A stretch of DNA of 64,000 nucleotides from Aquatica leii (lineage: Eukaryota > Arthropoda > Insecta > Coleoptera > Lampyridae). The stretch covers positions 171,570,882 to 171,634,881 of the forward strand of contig CM069433.1 in assembly GCA_035610365.1 (NCBI GenBank). The letters run 5' to 3'. The translations under genes were made by a program, and so were the position numbers. The notes beneath the pieces were generated by a model. That model did not search any database and was not told the DNA's origin. It worked only from the letters and a program-made list of their open reading frames with translations. Numbering within the stretch: the first letter of the stretch is position 1; each line of letters starts with the position of its first letter. Positions 48,601 to 60,949 of the stretch are shown one piece after another.

Positions 48601-49900
48601 ATTAAGGTCTAGTTATTGAATATTATTCAATTTGCTTTTCAATGAATCAATGTTTGCTTTATTAAATTGAAAATATTTAAAATTATGATTTAAAGACTCA
48701 CTCGATGTTTTAGTAGGCCTTTTCTTACTAAGTTTCATTTCAATATTAAGAGCTGGATGGCATATGTCTTCAGGTAGTAAACTATGAATTTCATGATTGA
48801 CCAAAATTAATACATTACTCAAAACTAGATTTAATGTTCTACCTAAATTATTCAAAATATTATTATATGACGATAAACCAGACAAGCTCATCATATTTTT
48901 TACCTCAACAAATCTTTTATCACTAATTCCAATACTTTGATTCATTAAATTACAAAAATTAGGAATATTGTAATCTCCCATGTAAAGGACAATTACGTTG
49001 TGTTTATCATTGTTTAGATCTTCCAATAACTGAAAATATTGAGAAAGATCAGATGCAGTATAATTTGGTGTAAAATAAACTAAATTAATAACAATTCCTC
49101 TTTATCACTACATATAATTTTACAAGAAATCATTTCAAATTTATCATGGTTTTTTTTTTGATGATAATAGAAACTTGAAAATTATTTTTAACAGCAATTA
49201 AAACACCACCACCCCTTGAGCATCTATCACACCTAAAGACGGCATACCTATCATTAAATAACTCACTATCTGCTATACTATTTGTCAACCAAGTTTCTGT
49301 TAAAGCTATAATATCAAAATCACTGTTTAATACTGAGTTTCTAAAAACTAAAGTTTTAGTTCTAACACCTCTGATATTCTGATAGTAAATATTTAAGTTA
49401 TTATTTATATTTTCATTAAATCATCCAATTGATTTTGGGAGGTGATAGGGTAGACTTTGCTATTATCTGAGTTTCTAAGATAAATTTTACCATTCTTTGT
49501 CCAAACATATTTCCAGTTCATTTCTGTTTTAAATAAATAAAGCTTTTGATAGCAATTTTCTCCTAATTTCAGTTAATGATTCATTTAGATAAATGGGTAA
49601 AACTTTCTGCATGCCAATATGACCTGTGTTCAAGTCTCTTCTTCCTTTTTTACATCTGAAAAATTCCTCTTTATCTCGTTTTTTATTAAATTTTGTAACT
49701 ATAGTTGGATATTCAAATGATACAGATTTAGGCAACTGAAAGCATTCATCAACCTTATCAGGGTTGCAGTTATTGAAACCTATGGAATTGGCAAGATTAA
49801 ACACCGCAGTACAGAGAATCTCACTTTGTTGCACAGGTAGTCCATGGAATTCTATGGCTTTACCTAATAATTTAAACCTAAGGGGCTTGCATCAGCATTA
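45650..49900 (-). mobile_element. CR1/Jockey-like LINE, long but broken, with another LINE inside
   Basis: On the minus strand the order is ORF1, endonuclease, RT. 49834-49420 is the ORF1 end with the FP25-like tail (ESLTEIRRKLLSKALF and VWTKNGKIYLRNSD). 49026-48613 is the endonuclease (VLYMGDYNIPNFC). 48525-48277 is the linker (SVWFDSEMILLSKQKN, KFFWNYI). About 48110-48062 plus 47130-46990 gives AINDLKK then SSGPDSIPTYFIKLLA and NYRPISLN. 46848-46639 reads PDFQKTFDSVSHDLMLKKLF. LLYADDAKIYKEF lies near 46.52 kb. 46364-45992 is the RT tail (LYIALVRSKLDYCGIIW). The 3' end near 45.65 kb has an ATATT-type tail. Many stops and frame changes make it inactive, but nearly the whole length is present. 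Confidence 0.8.
47132..48062 (-). mobile_element. 5'-truncated LINE inserted in the larger LINE
   Basis: Minus strand. The frame 48100-47213 begins, after LINE-A residues, with EIVQYADDLSCIISD (RT catalytic YADD) and continues FLGTYFDQKLTFAQHC, LLYFGYVQSRLQYSIICWGN and LQKRIIRAILKK to its natural C-terminus. The RT tail is intact for about 280 codons. The 3' end is GGCAATAAATG followed by (ATT)n at 47134-47152. Outside its limits the host LINE frame rejoins as AINDLK-KRSSGPD, so the edges are clear; TTAAA at the junctions may be the target duplication. Only the last third of RT was copied, typical of LINE 5' truncation. It is younger than its host. Confidence 0.8.
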
Positions 49901-49904
49901 TTGT

Positions 49905-50371
49905 CTGTGATATTTATTAACGAACTCTTAATTGGTAGCATCTGCGCAGTTCTATCTCATTTTCTAACCTCTTTCCTTCTTTGTTAAAATAAAAAATATA
50001 TTTGTTATAATTGTTTGACAATTGGTTTACCTTCTGTGTTTGACAGATGTAAGCGGGATTTGTAGGTAATATTTTTTCTGTTTTGGCGCTCTTTTAATTA
50101 TCTTATAACTAGCACACAATAGTACTCGGTACACGACTCTTTCTTTAAAGTATCTTCAAATGGCGCCTGCACTAAGTTACGGTAAAATTTACGTAAAAGT
50201 GCACACACAACACTAAAAATTTTTTATTTAAATGAGAAAAAAACCATCGCAACGCATTTAGTGCAATAGAATTTCAGAATGTAAACGTTTAATTATTTAA
50301 GAAAAGAAACAATAAAACAAAATAATTAAACTGCAAATATTTACCGCATGCTAAATTTCTTAGATAAAGCG
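49905..50371. other. Spacer left of the LTR element
   Basis: Nothing recognised. It is the left flank of the insertion site: AGCG at 50368-50371 is one half of the target duplication. Confidence 0.4.
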
Positions 50372-53300
50372 TGTAACGTGTAAATTTTTTACGTTTGAAT
50401 ACGTCTGATTTTCGTTAACATTTTTGTATTCACTGTTTATGTGAATCCTTTTGCGCAATACATTTTGACGCGCGCACATGCGTATGAGCCTTCTTCTTAA
50501 GTACGAAGTCATCCTCCATCTTACGTTTAGAAATGAGGTGAAGTAGACATTTTTTTTGCGTGCTGCAAAAAAGTGGAATTACCACTTATTTAATTTGTGT
50601 TTGTGAATTTTTGCCCCAATGGTGAAAATTATTTAAGCTGGCGTTCGTTGTAGCCCGCATTCGTTAGTAGCACCGCATTCGTTAGTAGCAATTGCATTTT
50701 GTTGTATTTACGAAAATTAGAATAAAACCCGTAATTCGAAGGGGTAAGTCATTTTTGTTTTGATTCGAATGGTATAATTCATCGCAATTTACGTTCTAGT
50801 TTTTTTCTTTGTTCCGGATTTTTGGTTTCGTTCTTATACGATGTTTTTGAGTATGAAAATCTTATGAATACGATTTCGATCTTTATACGTCTACGATTAT
50901 GGAAACTACGATCTACGATTATCAATTTTATTGATTTCAAAGGCAAGATATCAATCAAATCTTCGTGAAAGATACGATTTATGGAAATTGCATTATATTG
51001 CATCATTCAATGAGTCATAACCACACCTTAAATAAGAAGCTGCGCAATTCGTACGTTATAAAACCTTCAATGACACGTAGGTACATAATCTGTAATTATT
51101 AGTTTTAAGTTAAGTTCTTGGTTTCAATATTTAACCATTCATATATAAAAAATATTGTGGCGTCCAACTTATAAATTTTTGTAATTATCAAATTCAAAAT
51201 TAGTAATCTTAAGTAACGTAAGAATTCCCACGACTCTAATTAATTAAATATAAAAATGCTCATTGCTCTTATGTAGTTTGTTTATAATGTGTTTTAAATA
51301 AATATTTTTGTGAGCTAGTACGGTGCATTTTAATTCATTTATGTGTTATGCGTTAGTATTATGTTACATATTTGGCACCGATTATTTGTGTGATGTTACA
51401 TATTTTGGCGACCCATCGTGTAGGCTAGAGAAAATTCTAACGTTACTGAAATTTTGATTTGATTTGTTTGTATTTTTGTGTTTTATGTATTATGATTTGT
51501 TTATATTTTGTGTATTATAACTATGTTAATGTGTTATGTAAGGTTTATCACTTGTTCGATGAAGGTAAAATACGATTCAACTTAAGTTACGAAACGATTC
51601 GAATTAATACGTTTGATATGATTGATCTTGACTTTGTTTCTGATTTTGTTTTCTACATTGTTGTACGATTGGGTTTGTGATTTTGAATTGTTTTCTGTGT
51701 ACGAATTCAACATTTTGTTTTGATATTTTGAATTTTTGAAAATGGAACCAAATCATTTGAAGAGTAATGAAATTGTTTTCGAACTTTTGTGTCGTGGTTT
51801 ACAACCACAGGATAATCAAATGTTACGTAGAGCTCAATTGCGTGGACAATTACGTAAGGAACGTAATGGACCTTCTGTTTCGTTTATTCAACCTTATGAT
51901 GATTACGAAAAGAATGTTTCTCAAATAGAAGAATCTTTAACTGATCTTTGGGACTTGCTGAATTCTGAAAATGTTACTTCTTTGGTTTGTACTCGTGTTA
52001 ATACTCGTCTTTTGCATTTAGAAAATAGAATTAATCTATTAAAACCTTCTGGTAAAGAACAAATTTCGAAGAAAAATGATTTTAATACGCAGTTGTTAAC
52101 TTTGCAAGGTCTTCTTATTGAACATTCCGAATCACAAATTGAAAATGATTTAAGTAAACTTAATATGTCCGCTATGCCTTCGAACAATTCTTATGTACAA
52201 CAATCTACAGTTAGGTCAGTACCAGTTTATAAATGGGGTATAAAATTTTCTGGAAATAAAGGAAAAGAGAGTGTTATGTCATTTTTAGAAAAAATTGAAG
52301 ATTATTGTGAATCTCGACATGTTTCTGAACAAGAATTATTTATTTCTGCTAACGATTTATTTTCTGATAATGGTTTGTTATGGTACCGTAGTATTAAACA
52401 TAAAGTTAATAATTGGTCTGATTTAGTCAAGTGTTTGAAAAGAGATTTTCTTCCGTCAAATTATGAGTACGATTTATTAAATGAAATTCGAAATAGAACA
52501 CAAGGTTCGCATGAAGATGTTTTCTTTTACATTATGTCAGTTGAAGCTTTGTATCGTCGTTTAGAAACCCAACCTTCTGAATCCGAAATTATTGATCAAA
52601 TTTTAAGAAATTTGAACCCTTATTTTTCCGAACGTGTTAGTTTACATGATGTCGACACTTTGGATCGTTTGAAAGAATTATGTCGTAAAGTTCAAGATGT
52701 CAAGTCACGTATTGATAAATACCATCCGCCTCCACAGAAACGTTCAGTTTTGTTAGAACCAGATTTAGCTTATGTTGGTTTACGTAATTCGTCTGATATT
52801 GTGTCATCTGTGAATAATTCTGATTCGAATGTTAAGAAATGCTTTAACTGTGGTTATCCAGGTCATATGCATAGACAATGCTCAAAACCGGCATCAATAT
52901 TTTGTTTTGGATGTAGTAAGAAGGATTATTATCGAACTACTTGTCCTACTTGCAACCCAAAAAACGAGTTGAGTGGTATCGTTCCAACTCAAAGTCGATC
53001 CGTTTACGTAAATACAAAATCCGGGGCGATACCAAAAAGTTCAACCAAGCAAATTTTTTCTCCAAAAAGCAAACACAACCAGCCAAAAGAAAAGAAAAAT
53101 TTCCGTCAGTAAATAAAATTCGTACGTCTACTGAAGAATGGAATGTTTGGTTAAATAAAGTTAAGTCGTTTATGTCATCTACTTCTGTTTCGATTGTTGA
53201 TATAGACTCATTTAGTCCTGATGAGTGGTATTTGAATATGATTGATAAAGTTAAAAATTTCCCTGATGAGTACCCTTATTTTAAAGTTGAAGGTGATCAT

Positions 53301-56103
53301 TTGTACAAATTCATACCGTCTGTATATCCTTTAGAGTCTAATATACCTGATTGGAAATTAGTAGTTCCTACTGTGAATAGAGAACAAATTTTGCAACGTT
53401 GTCATGATGATTCGACAGCAGCACATTTTGGTGTGAACAAAACTTTGTTGAGAATTTCTGAATTTTATTATTGGCCTAAAATGCGCCATACTATTAGCAA
53501 ATACGTTAGGAAATGTAAAATTTGTGCTAGTCAAAAGAGTACAAATGTTAGTCGTCCAGGTCTGATGGGTAAGGAAAAAATAATTAGTTTCCCTTTCCAA
53601 CTAGTTAGCATGGATCTTCTAGGACCATTGCCTAGATCTAAAAAAGGCAATCAGTATCTTTTTGTTGTTACAGATTGGTTCACTAAGTATGTTTTAGTTC
53701 AACCTTTACGTACGGCTACTACGAAGCCTATGATTAAGTTTTTGAAAGAACAAGTCTTTTCGATATTTGGTGTTCCGCAAATTGTTATGTTCGATAATGG
53801 TTCGCAATTCGTTTCGAAAGAATTTCGTACATTTTTGGATTCCCAAAAAGTTCAAAAAGTTTGGATGAATGCGAGATATCATCCACAAGTAAACCCTACG
53901 GAAAGAGTAAATCGTGTACTCGTTACTGCTATTTCGTCTTATATAAAAGATTCTCACCGTGAATGGGATAAGCACATATTTGACATTGCTCAAGCTATTC
54001 GTCTGGCATGTCATGATGCTACTGGAGTCTCTCCCGCATTTTTAGTTTTCGGACGTCATGTTCCTCCCACTGGTGATTTTTACGCTCCTGTGAACCCCAA
54101 TGAACCCTTAGAAATCGCTAAAAAGTTGTTTTGGTCCCGTGAATTGGCTCAATTACCTGAATTGTATGATGATGTGAAAGTTCGTCTTCATAAAGCATAT
54201 GAAAATAATGCTAAATATTATAATCTACGTAAACGTCCGATAAACTTTTCTGTTGGTGATATTGTATGGAAGCGTAATTTTGTGTTGTCCGACGCTTCTC
54301 GTGGTTTTTCTAAAAAACTCGCCCCTAAGTACATTCCATGTAGAGTTATTAAGATTCTCTCTCAGTTGGTTTACCAATTGGAAGATATGAACGGTAACAA
54401 CCTTGGAAACTTCCATGTTAAAGATTTAAAGGAAAATTATTGTGATTTTTCTGAACAATAAATATTTTGTACAGTTATTAGTCCACTGTAAATAAGTTCT
54501 TTTTATATTAAGTAAGTTGATTTAACGATTGTTTGTGTTTGCCTATTTGTATTTTTAGGTAGTTGTTTAGTTGTGGGTGTATAACATTATGAGTGGATCC
54601 CGTGAAGCTCAGAAGTTCCCTCTCCTTAAATTGCCTATTATCAAATGTGTCAGACTATAGTGATCTTAAGTTAATGTTATTTTTATTTGTACTGTTCTGC
54701 TCTAGTGTTAGAAGAAAACGTGTATTGAAGGTTATCTGTTTATCTGAATTATTTTGTTATTCGTTACGCTCCGAAAGTTTCTTTACGATAAATATTTTTG
54801 AAAGTTAGTATTCGATCATCTGTTATGTTTTTCTTTTGTTATGGTATCTTTAGGACTCACTTAGTATGTTTTACTTGAAAGGAGGCCTCCATAAATTGAT
54901 GTTTGAGAATGTTTGTTGTATGTATGATTCGAGTGTTTTTGTTCCGATTGTTTCGTATGATTCCGATACTTGTGAAGTTAGTCTTATTGATACATCCGTT
55001 TTCGATTTCAAGTTCTTCTCGGACAATTACTCATTTTTTTATTGTTTTTTTTTTTTATTTTTGACTAAGTAGCGAGTGTAACGTGTAAATTTTTTACGTT
55101 TGAATACGTCTGATTTTCGTTAACATTTTTGTATTCACTGTTTATGTGAATCCTTTTGCGCAATACATTTTGACGCGCGTACATGCGTATGAGCCTTCTT
55201 CTTAAGTACGAAGTTATCCTCCATCTTACGTTTAGAGATGAGGTGAAGTAGACATTTTTTTGCGTGCTGCAAAAAGTGGAATTACCACTTATTTAATTTG
55301 TGTTTGTGAATTTTTGCCCCAATGGTGAAAATTATTTAAGCTGGCGTTCGTTGTAGCCCGCATTCGTTAGTAGCACCGCATTCGTTAGTAGCAATTGCAT
55401 TTTGTTGTATTTACGAAAATTAGAATAAAACCCGTAATTCGAAGGGGTAAGTCATTTTTGTTTTGATTCGAATGGTATAATTCATCGCAATTTACGTTCT
55501 AGTTTTTTTCTTTGTTCCGGATTTTTGGTTTCGTTCTTATACGATGTTTTTGAGTATGAAAATCTTATGAATACGATTTCGATCTTTATACGTCTACGAT
55601 TATGGAAACTACGATCTACGATTATCAATTTTATTGATTTCAAAGGCAAGATATCAATCAAATCTTCGTGAAAGATACGATTTATGGAAATTGCATTATA
55701 TTGCATCATTCAATGAGTCATAACCACACCTTAAATAAGAAGCTGCGCAATTCGTACGTTATAAAACCTTCAATGACACGTAGGTACATAATCTGTAATT
55801 ATTAGTTTTAAGTTAAGTTCTTGGTTTCAATATTTAACCATTCATATATAAAAAATATTGTGGCGTCCAACTTATAAATTTTTGTAATTATCAAATTCAA
55901 AATTAGTAATCTTAAGTAACGTAAGAATTCCCACGACTCTAATTAATTAAATATAAAAATGCTCATTGCTCTTATGTAGTTTGTTTATAATGTGTTTTAA
56001 ATAAATATTTTTGTGAGCTAGTACGGTGCATTTTAATTCATTTATGTGTTATGCGTTAGTATTATGTTACATATTTGGCACCGATTATTTGTGTGATGTT
56101 ACA
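50372..56103 (+). mobile_element. Young LTR retroelement with gag and integrase, no recognised RT
   Basis: The LTRs are 50372-51400 and 55077-56103 (1029 and 1027 bases). They start TGTAACG, end TGTTACA and are flanked by AGCG on both sides. I count about three substitutions and two one-base length differences between them, so the insertion is very recent. TGGCGACCC just after the left LTR fits an arginine-type primer site. Inside, about 51.74-53.1 kb encodes a gag of some 458 residues with a CCHC knuckle (CFNCGYPGHMHRQC). About 53.1-54.46 kb encodes integrase: an HHCC finger, the DLLGPLP core, FDNGSQF, and a C-terminal tail. Protease, reverse transcriptase and RNase H were not recognised, so it looks like a non-autonomous Ty3/gypsy derivative. 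The frames that are present are long. 54.47-55.07 kb holds no recognised gene. Confidence 0.85.
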
Positions 56104-57122
56104 AGCGTGAGACCTATCAGCCGATATCCACCAATCTGGTTATATTTATATATGCGGGCACACAATGCAGCAATGATGAAACATTAGATAATCGATTTGT
56201 AAACAAAGTAATTAAAGTTTATGAGGATGCTAATTATCCACCAAAATCGTTTCTCTCTTCACAACGCATTCACTTTAAACAATCTTCTTGTGAGACAAAA
56301 TCACTTTAGTTCAATTCGTTTTCCAACTTTTATTATTTTTATTGTTTATGATTATTTAACGCCAATGTCAATCTATTTAGGTAGTCAGAACATAGTATTT
56401 AATACTTTTGAAAAGCTTCAGAAAAAAAAATTGATTAAAAACGTAATTGGTGAATTATAAACAAACTCAACTATAAAATACGTTATAAAACACAAGCAAA
56501 CTCCGACAGCTTTAAACTTGCAAATTAAGACAGTACTTTAATGTAGAATTTATGTTTAATACAAAAGATTTAATGAACTAATTTACAAGAGTGAGCATTC
56601 TTTCGCACGTTAAATACAGAAGCTTCTTTTTCCAAGTTAAAATAAGTTTTACTACAAAATTTCGGTGGTAAAACATATTTATAATGTAAAGTTATTGTGT
56701 TTACGTTAGCAGTTGTTTATGATACTTTATGTAACTTACTGCGGCAACATAGTACGTATTAAGGTTAAAACAACATATAAATTATATTATTTTTATACTC
56801 TAAATAAAAATAGGACTCTTAATCTTAAAATATAAAATATAAAAGTAACTTAGAGTTTATTTTGTTGAAATAATAATGTTACTAGCTTCACTTTTAAATG
56901 CGTTTATTGTCTAAACAGTGTTGACAATAAACAAAATCTGTGAAATAATACTATAAGTGTGAAATGTCGTTTTATAAAAAACTAATTTTTAATAACAAAT
57001 TGCGTTCTAGTATTTCTACATAGAATAAAATCTCTGCTTTTACTCGAAGTTAAAAATTGTATGAGTGAAATACGATGGCAAAGCTATGTTATAGTATAAA
57101 TTTACTATGTATAAACACTAGT
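56104..57122. other. AT-rich spacer
   Basis: It begins with the right half of the AGCG target duplication. About 1 kb with no recognised gene. Confidence 0.4.
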
Positions 57123-57334
57123 ATGTAAATGACTATAGAGGTGGAAACGTTGAAACCTGATTTTATAACCGCGTAATTCAAATAAGTTTTGAATAAACCG
57201 CGCCCCAAAATCACAATGTTTACTTTACAATGTTTATATGTTGTGATTTTGACCCGCGGTATATTCAAAACTTATTTGAATTACGCGGGTATAACATTAG
57301 CTATCAACGTTTCTACCTCTATAACCATTTACAT
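57123..57334. repeat. Foldback repeat with 97-base arms
   Basis: Arms 57123-57219 and 57238-57334 are inverse copies, with some mismatches and small gaps, around a spacer of about 18 bases. Shared blocks include ATGTAAATG, TATAGAGGT, AAACGTTGA, CGCGTAATTCAAATAAGTTT and AAAATCACAA. It encodes nothing and looks like a foldback MITE or a long palindrome. No target duplication could be fixed. Confidence 0.7.
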
Positions 57335-57339
57335 ATTAA

Positions 57340-57775
57340 TAAATGCATTTTTTTCCGTTTAATCGTAAGGTTTTTTATCAAAATTGCAAATATACCTTTT
57401 TTCAAAAGAGTTTAAAAAATAACAAATTTAGATATTTTTTTTCTGTAATTATTTGTAAAGTAAAATACAATATTAATGTTTTTTGCGAGGTTTTATTGGT
57501 TAATATAGATAAATAATTTTGTCTGTAAAAAAACAAAATTTTCAAACGATTTTATGTTGTTTTTGCAAAAAAAGTAACAACAATTGTATTAAAGTTGTGT
57601 ATTGTATGATAATGAAAAATTTGTTTGATTGGATGTTTAGTCTTTCTAAAATAATAAAAATTTAGGTTTTGAACTGCATTCTATAATAACAAATTTTTAG
57701 AAATTTTGTAAAACCAAATGATGTTTCGACAGTTTTATTGCAGTATTCTTTAGAAAACTGAAATTAAAAACATCA
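57340..57775. other. AT-rich spacer
   Basis: Nothing recognised. Confidence 0.35.
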
Positions 57776-57779
57776 GATC

Positions 57780-58280
57780 CAGATTGTTTGTTACGGGCAA
57801 TTTAATTGCGACGGCTTCGGTTTGCTAGTTTTTTTTTTTAATTGAAACATGTTCTGCTATTTTTTCTGGTCTAATAGTTTTCCTATATAATCTGGGTTGC
57901 CAGATTCAGTTAAAATTGTGTGTCCGGTGTCTAAGAAATGTTTCGCGGCAGCTAATCTGGTGTTATGTTTCCTCGTGTCTGCTTTATGTTTACTTATTTG
58001 GGTAGCAATGTTGCGTCGTGTTTGTCCCATAATCCTTCTACTGCGTTTGTTTATTTGTAAGCCCTAAGTATACTAAAATATATTGTCTGTATATCTTTTT
58101 ATGTATGAAAGAAAAGTGGTTGAATCGGGGTTTTTATTTTTTGATAGTTTTTTGTTTTCTCTGTTGATCGCTTTATCTGTCTGCTTTCCTATATCCGATT
58201 GTTTAAGGAATTTGGCCCTTGTAGACGACGCGACGATTAATAACTGTTTGAATACATCCACGTGTTCAAGTTCCTAAGGA
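57780..58280 (-). pseudogene. Penelope-like element fragment, GIY-YIG end, minus strand
   Basis: Penelope-like elements end in a GIY-YIG endonuclease. The minus strand from 58261 reads MDVFKQLLIVASSTRAKFL, then TFLSYIKRYTDNIF. After disruptions it reads GQTRRNIATQISKHKADTRK and LAAAKHFLDTGHTILTESGN (about 58035-57895), the R...H / A.H....GH pattern of that nuclease. The last part fades near 57780. Its sequence differs clearly from the plus-strand fragment next to it, so the two come from different families. Stops make it inactive. Confidence 0.7.
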
Positions 58281-58284
58281 CATC

Positions 58285-58850
58285 TCTACTTCCGAATCCA
58301 ATTTGAAATTGACATTTTTACCCTACATTCATAAGGTAACAAGACCAAATAGGAAAACTTCTTTGTAAGAATGGTATTAACCCATATTCAATTCGACAAG
58401 CAAAATCTTTTAGATTCTTCTTTTCCCCGAGGACATACATCGTATACTTTCACATCAAGGTGTATACCAAACTTCTTGTTCACGTGGTTTAATCTACATT
58501 GGTGAAAGCTGTCGCTCCGTCATTACACGCATTTCAAAACATGATCGTTGTATAAGCAAAAAGCATATTTTTAAGTCTGCTGAACATCATTTTACTACAG
58601 GTCACAATAGATTTTGATAACGTTTTGGTGATTGCAAAATCTCCATACTTCTTTAAGAAAATCCGAGAAAGCATAAAAATCATCAAACACCCCAATAACT
58701 TTAATTGTGATCATGGTTTCGAAAACACGCCCCTTTTTGACCGTAACTTAATCAGCGTTGCACTTAACCAGCCACGACGATACTTCTTCTTTATACACGG
58801 AGACTATTTCTTCTTAATTCATTTCTATTGAGTTTAGAATCTGGCTTGGT
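58285..58850 (+). pseudogene. Penelope-like element fragment, GIY-YIG end, plus strand
   Basis: The plus strand reads ISTSESNLKLTFLPYIHKVT, then IFNSTSKIF and RILSHQGVYQTSCSRGLIYI followed by GESCRSVITRISKHDR and SAEHHFTTGHNRF (about 58.46-58.61 kb), and IKIIKHPNNFNCDHGFE further on. This is the order Y-hairpin, GVY..C-C....YIG, R....H, H....GH and the K-PNNFN tail of Penelope-like GIY-YIG domains. RT is missing and the frame is broken in several places. It is followed by the tandem and hammerhead-like repeats at 58.83-59.13 kb, as expected for the end of such an element. Confidence 0.75.
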
Positions 58851-59130
58851 TGACGATTTAATTACCTAACTTTGTAGTGGTTCTTTGTTAGATTGTCGTT
58901 TGCTTTTACACGTTTATCGTTTTCTTTCTTACCTTTTCTGAGTTTAGAATCTGGTTTGGTTCACAGGTTGATTACCTAACTCTTCAGAGGTTTTTAGTTA
59001 GATTTCGATTGCTTGTTTGAGTTCTCTGATTTTTCTCTTACGACCTGATAAAGCTCTTTACAAAATGGGCAAAACGTTAGCAGCTTCGGTTACAACAATA
59101 ACAAGGTCCAAACCTGAAAGACGTTCTCAT
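58831..59130 (+). repeat. Penelope-type terminal repeat: tandem unit plus hammerhead-like core
   Basis: Two direct copies of a unit of roughly 77 bases start at 58831 and 58939 (TGAGTTTAGAATCTGG, GATTACCTAACT-T blocks), about 108 bases apart. Next comes CTGATAA at 59044 with AAAAC at 59071-59075, a mutated hammerhead-type core. The following GCTTCGGTTACAACAA-AA and GGTCCAAACC-G blocks match the inverted repeat at 23.0-23.24 kb. Position after Penelope coding sequence links all three copies to this class. Confidence 0.6.
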
Positions 59131-59139
59131 CTTATTATA

Positions 59140-60375
59140 GACTCTAGCCTTTCCTATTACAAGAAGCTTCTGTTTGTTTCAATCTCAATTGCAAATTTAA
59201 TTTGTATTTCTAAAAGATTGATGTGATCCAGAAAACTGTAATGGCCGCGAGGCCATATTATAACCACATATTGTAACCAACATTTTGGTTTAAAAGATGC
59301 GGTTTACATTCTTGTTTCATCAAAGTTTCCATAAATAAATTGACAATGGCCGGGGGAAACGTGGCATTCTGATGGCGCTCTTTTAGTTTGTTCGTTATAT
59401 AATGTTCAACAAAAAAACGCTGACTTTAAACATAGTTCATTTAGATAATAATTTTTTTATCCTAATCTTCTTTTTGTAATCTAGCCCTAATGATGTTCAA
59501 CGTTGTTTGTATTAGTATTTTTGTGCAGAAAAAATTACATCAAAACCGACTATAAAATCTGGATGCTTTTTCCTGTAAGCGGTTTTAAAATAACAAATAC
59601 GTATCTTGCCAGAGGATGGAATCTTCAGAAGTTAAATTTACATATATGTGCATAACAGTTCATTTTAGTATGTTTTAACTGTCGTTTAGACAACTTTGCA
59701 ATCGTAATCCCGTGGAAATAAATATATCTGTGGTTAGTAAAGTTATTAGTCGTGATACGGCGTAACCTCTGCTTGGTTTCCGAATACGTGCAAACGCTAT
59801 TGGTGCTTTGATTGTGGTGTCTTGTACCTAGACTTTTAAGCGGCGACGGAAAAGTAATTTTTTAGGTTACATGATCGGAAATCGCATTGAGCTCTTGCTT
59901 GTCACCCCCATGTTGTTGCCTAATTACTGACGTTTAACCATTGTGGTTGTTAATTACCCGATTCATAATTACCATATAAAACGGTGTAATCATTAACAAA
60001 GGAGTATGGCTGACATCGATGAATGTGATTCTTGGTAGTCCCGTGGTCCCGTACTCTATGATATTTATTGTTTTAAAACTTCTATTACGACGTGTCACCA
60101 AAGACACACGCAAATACATTTTAAATGCTAATTTCTAATTGTGCTGCGAGGTCACGGACTGCGTAAAAACGTTACTGAATTATTTCTATTAAATTTAGAA
60201 TACTGTTGAATATCCTGCAAATTAAGATTTTTTGTTGGTGTAATTTAAATTAAAAATTAATGTCAATAATATTTAGATTACTATCGTAATGTTATAATTT
60301 TGTTTTGTGAAGAGGTTAGGAAGTCGTCGACGTTTATGTTTGTTTAAAAGGATTAATTAAAAATCAGAATTGTTT
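59140..60375. other. Spacer, nothing recognised
   Basis: About 1.2 kb with somewhat higher GC between 59.7 and 60.1 kb. A minus-strand frame at 59934-60119 has no family motif. Confidence 0.4.
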
Positions 60376-60389
60376 GATCTTGTATGCAG

Positions 60390-60800
60390 GTTTGATGTTA
60401 ACGGAATCTTACGACAATTGAAGAGAAGCGCACGGCTAAATTTATCATTACAAATGTTAATATCAATGTTAAGCATGAATAAAGACCAGCGAGACTCGAC
60501 TAGAAATAATGAGAATGACCATCTATTTTTGGAGATACAGTCACAACTTTAGAAGTACAAAAGAAGAACGATTGCCTTTGCATGAGGAACCCCTTATGCG
60601 GTGGAAATTAAATGCATACAAATATATTAATCTTTTGCCATTAGTGCGCCAATATTTAACAGCTTCTCCCAGCATCGTCGCCAGTGAGCAATTATTTAAC
60701 TGAGCTGGTCTTATATATGGAAAACACCGAAACAGATTGTTAGATGTAAAAGCGGCCAACCCACATTTCATAAAATATGACTTAGCTAATACTTCCGCTT
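60390..60800 (+). pseudogene. hAT transposase C-terminal dimerisation domain
   Basis: From about 60550 the plus strand reads STKEERLPLHEEPLMRWKLN, then INLLPLVRQYLTASPSIVAS followed by EQLFN, a stop, and AGLIYGKHRNRLLDVKA. This is the hAT C-terminal pattern W..N...yp.L..LA..yL...S...SER.FS.aG.i...R..L. The stop replaces the usual Ser just before AG. An acceptor-like CTTGTATGCAG lies at 60380-60390. The catalytic domain is not present nearby, so this is a fragment, and it need not be the lost end of the hAT copy at 5-7.8 kb. Confidence 0.75.
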
Positions 60801-60949
60801 CTGCATCCGTTTCCGTTTCTGTTTTCGAAAAAAATTACTTTTTACACGTGTTTCCGTTTTTCTGCTTTTGTAATGATACTTCAGTTGCATCATTAATGAT
60901 TACACTCGGAGAACAACGTGATACAGCCCGACAGCTTCTGGCCTGAGGG

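Noticed and set aside
50779-55709. Two identical 75-codon minus-strand frames as a gene pair
   Set aside because: Both lie at the same position inside the two LTRs of one element, so they are LTR sequence repeated, not genes.
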